Below are positions 7,169-14,667 of a stretch of DNA of 22,935 nt, piece after piece; position 1 is the first letter of the stretch; every line of letters begins with the position of its first letter. The stretch is from assembly GCA_023390055.1 (NCBI GenBank), contig JAEWDP010000052.1, forward strand, positions 1 through 22,935, read 5' to 3'. The stretch comes from Pseudomonadota bacterium. GTDB taxonomy: Bacteria; Pseudomonadota; Alphaproteobacteria; Rhizobiales; Rhizobiaceae. Both the position numbers and the translations under genes were made by a program. A model generated the notes under the pieces. It saw only the letters and a list, made by a program, of their open reading frames with translations. It was not told the DNA's origin and searched no databases.

Positions 7169-7501
7169 ATGCCACGCCCCGTACTCGATACAATTCCATT
7201 GACTTGCGCCGATGTCATTCAGCCTTTGCGGGACAGCGAGAAGGCTGGCGCGCAAACGCGGATGTCTGCGATGCAGGCTCGCAAGATGCTTGCCAGCTAC
7301 GGCATCCTTGATGTGGAAGCCATTTATAATCATGCGCACTTTGGGTCTCTCCTGCTTGCATCAGGATCGATCATGAACGCGTCGTCGGGTGACAGGCCTC
7401 CAGCGCGATCACGTCTTGCACCATTCCACGAAGCAAACAACAAGGGCACGCGTCTGCGCCCCGGCCTGAGTGCCGGGGGTCTTGCGCGTGAAATACGATG
7501 A
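7169..7501 (+). CDS. Possible small protein of unknown function between tctB and tctA
   Basis: An open frame of 110 codons starts at an ATG at 7169 and ends in a TGA that overlaps the tctA ATG by 4 bp (ATGA at 7498-7501), the arrangement of coupled genes. The first 70 residues or so look protein-like (for example MQARKMLASYGILDVEAIYNHAHFG), whereas the arginine- and proline-rich tail is less convincing. I recognise no domain, signal peptide or membrane segment. No strong ribosome site precedes it. The large subunit also lacks an obvious ribosome site, which would fit translation from this upstream frame. Alternatively this is a non-coding leader. The call is tentative. Confidence 0.35.
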   Translation: MPRPVLDTIPLTCADVIQPLRDSEKAGAQTRMSAMQARKMLASYGILDVEAIYNHAHFGSLLLASGSIMNASSGDRPPARSRLAPFHEANNKGTRLRPGLSAGGLAREIR

Positions 7502-8997
7502 ATCCACTCATCGAAGGTATTGCGGCGGTATTTGAGCCTACCGTCATGTTGTGTCTGGGTATTGGCGTTCTGGTCGGCATGCTGGTAGGAATGTTTCCCG
7601 GGATCACTGCAACCATGGCGGTAGCACTGGCCAGCAGTTTTACAATGACGCTCGATCCTGTTCCGGGATTGGCGGTCCTCCTGACGATTTATGTGGCTGC
7701 GAACTTCGGCGATCGGATCCCCTCGATCCTGATCAATACACCGGGTACACCGGCGTCAATCGCTACGACATTTGATGGCTATCCCATGGCCAAGAACGGT
7801 CAGGCTGGCCTCGCATTGATCGTGTCCGCGCTGGTTTCGGCATTAGGCATTGTTGCCAGCATGATTCTTTTCGCCTTTGCTTCCGTTCCCCTGGCGCAGC
7901 TTGCCCTGAAATTCGGTCCAAGCGAAATGTTCTCGGTGGTGGTCCTTGCCATGACCATCATGATCTCGATTTCATCGAAATCCATTGCCAAGGGCCTGCT
8001 GGCTGGGGTGATCGGCCTTTTTATCGCAACTGTCGGGAGAGATCCCATCACGGGGATAGCTCGTTTCACCTTCGGCGTCCGAAATCTCAACAGTGGCCTG
8101 GACTTTATCGCCGTGATCATCGGTCTCTTCGGGATAGCCGAGCTATTCGATCAGTTGTTGACCCATAGACCTTTCAAGGGCAGGCCGATTTCGGCACTGG
8201 GACGGTGGTGGCCAACGAAAGATGAGTACAGGCGCATTGCCAAGCCAACCGGGATAGCAGGCATTGTCGGCCTTGTGGTCGGTATTATCCCGGGTGCCGG
8301 TGGCGATATAGCCGGGCTTTTGGGATGGGACCGGGCCAAGGCGGCCTCGAAGACGAAGGAAACCTTTGGCAAGGGGAATATTGAAGGTGTGGCAGCATCG
8401 GACACGGCATCGAGCGCCACGCTTGGTGGTTCACTGACCACCACAATGGCACTGGGCATTCCTGGTGATAGTGTAATGGCGGTGATGATTGGCTCCATGA
8501 TTGTGTGGGGGATCCAGCCGGGGCCAAGTCTCTTTGTCAATCAGCCAGCCCTCGTCATCACCATCACGACGATCATGGTGTTGGCAACGATTGTAACGCT
8601 TGCGATCAATCTCGTACGCATGCCCATGATGGTGAAGTTGCTCGATATGCCGGTTCACTATATCTGGGCGACAGTTCTGGTGTTTTGCCTGGTCGGCACC
8701 TATGCCACCACCAACAACATGTTCACCGTATGGATCATGATGATCTTCGGGGTCATCGGTGTCATTCTCAAGCGCTGTGGAATTCCAGCCAGCCCCATTG
8801 TCCTCGGCCTGATTCTCGGGCCACTTGCTGAATCGAACTTGCGTCGATCCCTATTGATTGATGGCCCGATGGGCCTGATCAACAAGCCAATTTCGGCCTC
8901 GCTGATCACGCTTGCCATCCTTGCCATAATTGCTGCCTTCGCCACACCATTCATCCAGCGTCGCAGGGCCAAGAGGGCTGCGACCGCGGCCGTTTAA
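7498..8997 (+). CDS. TTT transporter large membrane subunit (TctA type)
   Basis: The 499-residue protein is strongly hydrophobic with about 11-12 membrane segments. It shows conserved TctA stretches: GMFPGITATMAVALASSFT near residue 35, NFGDRIPSILINTPGTPASIATTFDGYPMA near 70-100, and a later IIPGAGGDIAGLLGWDRAKA followed by ALGIPGDSVMAVMIGS. These re-entrant PG-rich motifs recur in the two halves of the protein, as the family requires. It should form the channel that imports the substrate captured by the binding protein, driven by an ion gradient. Length is normal. The ATG overlaps the stop of the small upstream frame, and no clear ribosome site is seen. Confidence 0.93.
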   Translation: MNPLIEGIAAVFEPTVMLCLGIGVLVGMLVGMFPGITATMAVALASSFTMTLDPVPGLAVLLTIYVAANFGDRIPSILINTPGTPASIATTFDGYPMAKNGQAGLALIVSALVSALGIVASMILFAFASVPLAQLALKFGPSEMFSVVVLAMTIMISISSKSIAKGLLAGVIGLFIATVGRDPITGIARFTFGVRNLNSGLDFIAVIIGLFGIAELFDQLLTHRPFKGRPISALGRWWPTKDEYRRIAKPTGIAGIVGLVVGIIPGAGGDIAGLLGWDRAKAASKTKETFGKGNIEGVAASDTASSATLGGSLTTTMALGIPGDSVMAVMIGSMIVWGIQPGPSLFVNQPALVITITTIMVLATIVTLAINLVRMPMMVKLLDMPVHYIWATVLVFCLVGTYATTNNMFTVWIMMIFGVIGVILKRCGIPASPIVLGLILGPLAESNLRRSLLIDGPMGLINKPISASLITLAILAIIAAFATPFIQRRRAKRAATAAV

Positions 8998-9032
8998 GTC
9001 AATCGCCAGCCAATCACCAAGAGTATGTATAG

Positions 9033-9914
9033 ATGTCATCAAACAGGCCCATAATTTTCACTGCGTTGCCCGTTGCCTTTCAAGAGGACGGGGCGCTCTC
9101 CATCGACGGAAATGCTGCCATCTTGCGAAAATGTGCTGCGTCGGGGGTGGATGGTGCATTCGTGCTTGGCACGACCGGAGAGTTTCCTTCCCTGAGTGAG
9201 GCCGAACGCAAGACATTGACTCGACTGAGCCTCGATCTTTTGCCCGGCAAGCGAGTTGTCGTGCACGTGGGCGCAGCCAGTCTCTATGAGGTGGAGCGAC
9301 TGATCAACCAGTCACGTGCTGAAGGGGCAACCGACGTGGCGGCAATCACGCCATACTTCCTCCCTTCCACGGACGATGCGCTTAAGCACTTTTACGGCCG
9401 CATTTCGGAAATTTCCGATGGGCTGAATGTCTTCGTCTACATATTCAAGGCGCGAACGGGCATCACGGTGACACCGGAATTGATGGCGGAACTGGCGCAA
9501 CTGCCCAATATCGTTGGTGTCAAGATCAGTGGAGAAACGCTTCAGGCCGTCGGGGAATATCGTGCGCTTTTGCCCGCCGACTTTCTGGTTCTTACGGGTT
9601 CGGACCGAGAGATCGGACGCCTCGATCGGGTAGGAGCCAACGGTGTGATCTCGGGCGTTGCCTCGGTATATCCTGAACCCTTTGTGGCAATGGCTGATGC
9701 CGTTCAGTCCGGGGATGGGAACAGGTCGGCGCTGCAAAAGGATGTCGATGACGCTGTGGACGGTTTGCTGGGAGATATCGAACGCCTCAAGACAGGCTTG
9801 CGACTGCAGGGTATTGCCGCGGGTCATGCGCGCATGGCCGTCGGAACGCCTGATGCCCCCACCATGTCCATGTTGGAAAGCCTGAATTCCCGGTTCGGGA
9901 TGAACATGTCATGA
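9033..9914 (+). CDS. DapA/N-acetylneuraminate-lyase-family Schiff-base lyase or aldolase
   Basis: The 293-residue TIM-barrel protein has the family GTTGE loop at 46-50, the catalytic tyrosine Y136 and the Schiff-base lysine K164 (in GVKIS). Family members include DHDP synthase, sialic acid lyase, KDG aldolase or dehydratase and the hydroxyproline-pathway deaminase. The segment after the tyrosine reads YIFKARTG, whereas most members have YNxPxRTG; this places it in a divergent, functionally unassigned branch. A true DapA role is unlikely because the gene sits inside a transporter-kinase-aldolase cluster. It overlaps the next gene by 4 bp (ATGA). It probably acts on a 2-keto acid intermediate in the cytoplasm, releasing pyruvate, water or ammonia; which of these cannot be decided. 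Confidence 0.88.
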   Translation: MSSNRPIIFTALPVAFQEDGALSIDGNAAILRKCAASGVDGAFVLGTTGEFPSLSEAERKTLTRLSLDLLPGKRVVVHVGAASLYEVERLINQSRAEGATDVAAITPYFLPSTDDALKHFYGRISEISDGLNVFVYIFKARTGITVTPELMAELAQLPNIVGVKISGETLQAVGEYRALLPADFLVLTGSDREIGRLDRVGANGVISGVASVYPEPFVAMADAVQSGDGNRSALQKDVDDAVDGLLGDIERLKTGLRLQGIAAGHARMAVGTPDAPTMSMLESLNSRFGMNMS

Positions 9915-10660
9915 CCCTGAAAAAATGTCTGTCTTCCGATGATATTTCCTATGGTGCCTGGAGCGGCATTGCTGACCCGCAAGTTGCGCAGATTATCGGG
10001 CGTGCAGGGTTCGACTTCATCTGTGTCGACCTGCAGCACAGTTTCATTACCATGGCGACCTTGAGTATGATGCTCGATGCGCTCGACAAGGCGGGTGCCC
10101 CTGCTGTCGTTCGCGTCCCGTGGAACGCGCCCGATCAGATCATGCGTGCCCTCGATCTGGGAGCAGAGGCGGTCATTGTGCCGTTGGTCAACAATGCCGA
10201 AGAGGCAAAAACTGCATCAAGCGCCTGCAGGTACGCGCCGAAAGGCAATCGCAGCTGGGGACCAATCTGGCGCAATGTGCGGCCAGCGATCCCGCAGTTT
10301 GCCGAAGGCGACGCCACTGCGACCTGCATCTGCATGATCGAGACGGCAGATGGACTGAGAAACATTGATTCCATACTGGCGGTCAAGGAAATGGATGGCA
10401 TTTATATCGGTCCCAATGATCTCTCATTGAGTATAGGCGAGAAACGCCGCAGCTATATGGAATCAGACAAATTGCACGAGACCATCTTGCATGTGATTGA
10501 TCGTGCCAAGACTGCAGGCAAGATCGTTGGCATCGATTGCAACGGCCCGGAACAAGCACATTACTGGCGCGATCAGGGGGTAAATTTTGTAATTTCGGCG
10601 AATGATTCCGATCTTCTCGCACAGGCAGCGATTTGTGCAGCAAACGCTCACAGGGCGTAG
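9911..10660 (+). CDS. HpcH/HpaI-family class II 2-keto acid aldolase
   Basis: The 249-residue protein matches metal-dependent pyruvate aldolases such as HpaI, GarL and RhmA. The catalytic histidine lies in DLQH (H43) and R68 lies in RVPWN. The metal ligands E144 (MIETADGLRNID) and D170 (GPNDLS) are present in the expected order and spacing. These enzymes split 4-hydroxy-2-keto acids into pyruvate and an aldehyde. Position 42 is Q where many members have E, a known variation. Its ATG lies inside the preceding stop codon (4-bp overlap), so the two lyases are probably made together. Having a class I-type and a class II aldolase side by side is unusual and suggests two successive cleavage or dehydration steps, or one enzyme with a non-aldolase role. 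Confidence 0.9.
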   Translation: MTLKKCLSSDDISYGAWSGIADPQVAQIIGRAGFDFICVDLQHSFITMATLSMMLDALDKAGAPAVVRVPWNAPDQIMRALDLGAEAVIVPLVNNAEEAKTASSACRYAPKGNRSWGPIWRNVRPAIPQFAEGDATATCICMIETADGLRNIDSILAVKEMDGIYIGPNDLSLSIGEKRRSYMESDKLHETILHVIDRAKTAGKIVGIDCNGPEQAHYWRDQGVNFVISANDSDLLAQAAICAANAHRA

Positions 10661-10705
10661 GAGGCTTCCAGGCCTGAAATGCGTGACGATAGATAGAAAG
10701 CCCGC

Positions 10706-11626
10706 ATGTCGAACAAACCTCATATCATATTTTGCGGCGCCGCCACTGTCGACATGATCTTTGCTGTCGACACCTTGCCACAAGGACCAGGAAAGGTGCT
10801 TCCGAAAACGATGGTGCAATCGGCACATGGTATGGCTACGAGCGCGGCTGTTGCCGCTGCCCGTCTGGGGGGCAAAACATCGCTGATAGCCCGGATCGGC
10901 GACGACATGATGGGGGATCATTTCGTTGCCGAGATCGCAGCCGAGGGTGTCGATTGTTCAAATGTCCGACGTTTCAAAGATGTGCCGACGCCACTGAGTG
11001 CCGTTATCGTTGATAGCGAAGGGGAACGCCTTGTCCTGCCCTACTATGATCGATCACTTGACAACGATGCGCGATGGATTTCGAGTGCATTCGTGGTATC
11101 GGCGGACGCCGTGCAGGTCGATGTCCGCTGGCCGGAGGGAGCGCAAAGGGTATTGTCGCTGGCCAGGCAAGCAGGAAAGATTGCTGTTCTTGACGCCGAT
11201 ATCGGGCCGCCTGAGGCCATTATCGCGCTGGCTGAGCTTGCAACCCATTCGGTCTTTTCGGCACCAGCTTCACTGCTTGTGACAGGGTGTGCCTCGGTTG
11301 AGGATGCGGTGCGTGAGCTCAGCCGTCGGTTCAATGGTTTCGTGGGTGTCACGAACGGAGCAGAAGGCTGCTACTGGATGGACAGGGGAGGGATGCAGCA
11401 CTTGTCGGCGCCCAGGGTCAAGGCTGTGGATACACTCGCTGCCGGGGACGTCTTCCATGGTGCATTTACCCTGGCGATTGCGGAAGGTGCTGATATTGCA
11501 GATGCCGTTCGTTTCGCCAATGTCGCTGCGGCCATCAAATGCATGACATTTGGCGGTCGACGGGGCTCTCCGACACGGCAGGAGGTGCACACGTTCCTTG
11601 CAGCACAAGCCAATCAGGCAGGCTGA
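10706..11626 (+). CDS. PfkB-family carbohydrate kinase
   Basis: The 306-residue ribokinase-like protein has a GAATVDMIF start and a substrate-side GMATSAAVAAARLGG segment. ARIGDDMMGD follows, and the anion-hole and catalytic motif DTLAAGD lies at 242-248, with D248 as the base. PfkB kinases phosphorylate sugars, keto-deoxy sugar acids or related alcohols with ATP. The DTLAAGDVFHGAF form resembles ketohexose- and sulfofructose-kinase relatives more than KDG kinases, but specificity cannot be assigned. The gene follows the aldolases after 45 bp on the same strand. It probably traps the imported substrate or phosphorylates a pathway intermediate before aldol cleavage (inference). Confidence 0.9.
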   Translation: MSNKPHIIFCGAATVDMIFAVDTLPQGPGKVLPKTMVQSAHGMATSAAVAAARLGGKTSLIARIGDDMMGDHFVAEIAAEGVDCSNVRRFKDVPTPLSAVIVDSEGERLVLPYYDRSLDNDARWISSAFVVSADAVQVDVRWPEGAQRVLSLARQAGKIAVLDADIGPPEAIIALAELATHSVFSAPASLLVTGCASVEDAVRELSRRFNGFVGVTNGAEGCYWMDRGGMQHLSAPRVKAVDTLAAGDVFHGAFTLAIAEGADIADAVRFANVAAAIKCMTFGGRRGSPTRQEVHTFLAAQANQAG

Positions 11627-11767
11627 CCGTGGATATTTGTGGTCGTGCGCAGTCATACGGGCCGTATCCAGCTACGTCACTGAATGTGTCCTTGCTGATA
11701 GGCAATCGCAGTATCGCGGTGCTATAGCAGCCCGATGCATTCATCGAACCAGAGGATGGGAGATATC

Positions 11768-12481
11768 ATGAGTAAAGGGACAGAAGGTCGCGTGGCGCTG
11801 ATTACAGGCGGAGGCCGTGGCATGGGTGCGGCCATTGCACGCGAGCTTCATGAGCAAGGTTACAAACTCGCCCTTATGTCTCCATCGGAAAGCTGCGAGA
11901 CGCTGGCGTCTCAACTCGGCGGCGTTGCATTTCGTGGCGTTGCCGAGGAAGCCTCAGATATTCAGGGCATCTTCGATCTCACAATGAAGACATACGGGCG
12001 CATCGATGCCGTGGTCAATCATACGGGTCACCCGCCCAAGGGTGATCTTCTTGAGATTTCGGATGAAAACTGGTCTCTTGGCTCCGACATGATCGTTTTG
12101 AGCCTGGTGCGCATGGCGCGACTGGTAACGCCAGTCATGCTGGCCCAGGGACGGGGCTCCTTCGTCAACATCACCACCTTTGCCGCTTATGAGCCGTCTC
12201 TCGTCTTTCCGGTATCGTGTGCCTACCGTGCCGCTGCCGGGGCCTTCACGAAGCTCTATTCCGATCGCTATGCGGCAGATGGCATTCGGATGAATTCTAT
12301 CCTGCCGGGGTTCATCGACAGCCTTGGCCACAAGCAGGAAACAGCAGAGAAGGTGCCGATGAAGCGAATTGGCCTTGTTGAAGAGATCGCCAAGACGGCT
12401 GCATTCCTGCTTTCAGACGGCGCTGGTTACATCACGGGTCAGAATATCCGTGTTGACGGTGGTCTGACGCGACACGTCTGA
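11768..12481 (+). CDS. Divergent short-chain dehydrogenase/reductase (SDR) lacking the usual catalytic lysine
   Basis: The 237-residue protein has a clear Rossmann cofactor motif, TGGGRGMG at 13-20, and an SDR-like C terminus (ITGQNIRVDGG). The expected NNAG is NHTG (84-87). The active-site tyrosine, Y153, is followed by RAAA, so the lysine of the YxxxK motif is an alanine, and the residue 13 before Y153, usually serine, is also alanine. K162 is the nearest lysine. The fold and NAD(P) binding are therefore likely, but ordinary oxidoreductase chemistry is doubtful. The ATG at 11768 follows a GGGAG ribosome site; a longer frame from 11735 is less likely. It lies 13 bp before the racemase-like gene, so the two are surely co-transcribed. 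Confidence 0.85.
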   Translation: MSKGTEGRVALITGGGRGMGAAIARELHEQGYKLALMSPSESCETLASQLGGVAFRGVAEEASDIQGIFDLTMKTYGRIDAVVNHTGHPPKGDLLEISDENWSLGSDMIVLSLVRMARLVTPVMLAQGRGSFVNITTFAAYEPSLVFPVSCAYRAAAGAFTKLYSDRYAADGIRMNSILPGFIDSLGHKQETAEKVPMKRIGLVEEIAKTAAFLLSDGAGYITGQNIRVDGGLTRHV

Positions 12482-12494
12482 TCAGGAGAAGATT

Positions 12495-13532
12495 ATGCGT
12501 TGGAAGCGTACGATCCAGTTGCTGGATGTCCATTGCGAGGGCGAGATCGGTCGTGTTGCAATTGGTGGTGTTCCGAAGATACCGGGTGATACTGTTGCCG
12601 AGCAGTTGCAGTGGCTGAACAGTGACCCGAAGGGTGAAGATCTCAGGCGCTTCCTTTGTCTGGAACCGCGCGGTGCTCCGATTGGCTCCGTCAATCTTCT
12701 GCTGCCGGCCCGTCATCCGGATGCAGATGCTGCCTTCATTATCTTGCAGCCTGATCAGGCGCATGCAAGTTCCGGTTCGAATTCGATCTGCGTGACGACG
12801 GCTCTTCTGGAAGCTGGCATAGTCGAAATGGTCGAGCCGGAAACGGTTGTGACGCTGGAAACCGCCGCCGGGATCGTCAAGGCAACCGCGACCTGCCGTG
12901 ATGGCCGCTGTGAAAAGGTCAGATTGACGATGGTTCCGTCATTCGTGGATCGCCTTGATGCCCAAGTGGAGACCGAGCAGTGGGGCAAGGTCAGCCTCGA
13001 TATCTGTTACGGCGGAATTTTTTATGCCCTGGTTGATGTCCGGCACATCAATCTGACGATCGAAAAGGCCAACGCTGCTGCGCTCGTCAAGGCAGGCATG
13101 GTCTTGAAGGACCTGATCAATCAGTCGATCCCCGTCGTCCATCCTGAAATACCCGCTATCTCAGGTGTGGCATATGTGATGTTTCGTGATGTCGACAGCG
13201 ATGGGGCTGTGCGAACCTGCACGACAATGTGGCCTGGACGAGCAGATCGCTCGCCTTGTGGCACAGGCAATTCGGCAAATCTCGCTGCTCTTTTTGCTCG
13301 TGGGAAGATGAAACCGGGGGACACCTTCACGTCTCGCTCGATCATCGGGTCCGAGTTTGAGGTTGGGCTGGCGGGCGAAACGATTGTCGCAGGCAAGCCT
13401 GCCATCATACCGACGATCACCGGCCGGGGGTTCACGTTCGGATTGTCCCAGGTTGCGCTCGATCCTTTCGATCCATTGGCGGAGGGCTTTGCAATGACCG
13501 ATGTATGGGGACCGTCCGCTGGTACGATCTAG
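12495..13532 (+). CDS. Proline-racemase-superfamily enzyme, Ser/Cys type (hydroxyproline epimerase or dehydratase-like)
   Basis: The 345-residue protein has the two-domain proline racemase layout. The first catalytic position, normally C in MCGHG, is S93 in the stretch SSGSNS. The second is C255 in DRSPCGTGNSA. Superfamily members with a Ser/Cys pair are known mainly as trans-3-hydroxy-L-proline dehydratases or mixed dehydratase/4-hydroxyproline epimerases, whereas Cys/Cys members are racemases or epimerases. The usual histidine after CG is S95 here, so a non-proline substrate is possible. An AGGAG ribosome site precedes the ATG. This is the last gene of the cluster, ending 1 bp before the converging Sel1 gene. 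No D-hydroxyproline oxidase or semialdehyde dehydrogenase is present nearby. Confidence 0.9.
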   Translation: MRWKRTIQLLDVHCEGEIGRVAIGGVPKIPGDTVAEQLQWLNSDPKGEDLRRFLCLEPRGAPIGSVNLLLPARHPDADAAFIILQPDQAHASSGSNSICVTTALLEAGIVEMVEPETVVTLETAAGIVKATATCRDGRCEKVRLTMVPSFVDRLDAQVETEQWGKVSLDICYGGIFYALVDVRHINLTIEKANAAALVKAGMVLKDLINQSIPVVHPEIPAISGVAYVMFRDVDSDGAVRTCTTMWPGRADRSPCGTGNSANLAALFARGKMKPGDTFTSRSIIGSEFEVGLAGETIVAGKPAIIPTITGRGFTFGLSQVALDPFDPLAEGFAMTDVWGPSAGTI

Positions 13533-13533
13533 T

Positions 13534-14460
13534 TCAGATCTCCGGTCCTTTCACTTGCGTGAGGTCTTCATCGCCATCCTTTAGGACGAGTGTTGTCACG
13601 GCGCCACTGGGATCTGCGGGAACCGGTTTGATCTGCGCCATCGATTCATAGAATTCAAGAACTTTGTTGGCGGCAAAGGCGTCGCCTTTTTGAGCGGCGC
13701 GAGCATACATTTCTGCTGCCTGACCAAGATCTGCCTGGATGCCCTCGCCTGTTTCCAGCATGATGGCGAGATTGACCATTGCGTCCACATTACCGCGGGC
13801 GGCAGCAAGATCGTACCATGCAATTGCTGTCTGGTTATCCTCCGGCAGGGCATTGCCTTCATCATAGATGACCGCGATGTTGAAAGCTGCGGTGTCGTCG
13901 CCGCCGAGAGCTGCCTTCTCAAACCAATAAAGCGCCTCGTCGATATTGGGCTCTGTGCCGAGGCCATCTCGATAGGCCACGCCCAGATTGTAGGATGCAA
14001 GCAGGTTTCCTCGGCTTGCGGCCTCGCTGTACATCTGAAACTCCGTTTTCTGATCGCCGATGCGTCCGAGCAGCATGCCGAAGTTCACCTTGGCGGCGGG
14101 ATAATCAGCTTCAACGGCCGTGCCGTAGGCGATCATTGCTTCCTCGATTTCCGCAGCCTTGTTGAGTGCGCGACCCAGCTGGTAGGCAAACCGCGGGTTG
14201 CCTGTAGCTTCGAAGGCCAGCCGGCACGGTTGAATGGCTGCCGTATCGATTGCATTGATACTGACGGCGCTGTAGGTGCTGTTGCGCTGGGTATCATGGG
14301 GGCTACCTGCCAGTCGGTCGCATTCGTTTGCCAAGTTGAGCGTGTCGAAATTGTGCGCGCTTTCCTCGGCGCCAGGAGTATTCGTGACGGCCAGAAGGGA
14401 TATGGCAGCGCCTGTTGCAAGTGCAAGACTCCTGTTGATTTTCGCGATCCGGGGTTTCAT
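13534..14460 (-). CDS. Secreted Sel1-repeat (SLR/TPR-like) protein
   Basis: The 308-residue protein starts with a positively charged segment and a hydrophobic stretch (SLALATGAAISLLAV), a likely signal peptide, so it should be periplasmic. The N-terminal part has ANECDRLAGSPHD and a second cysteine about 30 residues later (C47 and C79), a pattern shared by rhizobial Sel1 proteins. Four Sel1-like repeats follow between about 117 and 260, for example ASYNLGVAYRDGLGTEPNIDEALYWFEKAALGG. Sel1 repeats are two-helix protein-binding modules; the partner is unknown. GGAG lies 6 bp before the ATG. It converges on the racemase-like gene and is divergent from pyrC. A role in envelope or stress functions is possible but unsupported here. 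Confidence 0.88.
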   Translation of the reverse strand: MKPRIAKINRSLALATGAAISLLAVTNTPGAEESAHNFDTLNLANECDRLAGSPHDTQRNSTYSAVSINAIDTAAIQPCRLAFEATGNPRFAYQLGRALNKAAEIEEAMIAYGTAVEADYPAAKVNFGMLLGRIGDQKTEFQMYSEAASRGNLLASYNLGVAYRDGLGTEPNIDEALYWFEKAALGGDDTAAFNIAVIYDEGNALPEDNQTAIAWYDLAAARGNVDAMVNLAIMLETGEGIQADLGQAAEMYARAAQKGDAFAANKVLEFYESMAQIKPVPADPSGAVTTLVLKDGDEDLTQVKGPEI

Positions 14461-14486
14461 TTCGCGCTCCGATTCAGATATTCTTC

Positions 14487-14504
14487 ACGTTCATTAACGA
14501 ACGT
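14487..14504. promoter_or_regulatory. Inverted repeat between sel1 gene and pyrC
   Basis: ACGTTC and GAACGT flank ATTAAC, forming a 6-bp dyad in the divergent promoter region, 27 bp upstream of the Sel1 start codon. It could be an operator for either gene; no regulator is assigned. Confidence 0.4.
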
Positions 14505-14667
14505 TTAAGTTGCTCGCGGGTTCCTTGTGGGTGGCTTTCGTTCGCGCATCGTCTCCTTGTTTGTATCAAGAAGTCGTTGGGTCTGGCGCTCTCCAATGAT
14601 GGGTGCCGATTGTTTCCGGACAGAAAATGGTGCTATTCGCTCGGTCAATGATGACTGGAAGGTTCCA

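Noticed and set aside
13690..14508. 272-codon plus-strand frame
   Set aside because: Antisense to the Sel1-repeat gene, whose repeats and signal peptide are convincing.
14527..14667. 47-codon N-terminal extension of pyrC
   Set aside because: The ATG at 14668 gives the standard PyrC length and motif positions; the extension has no family similarity.
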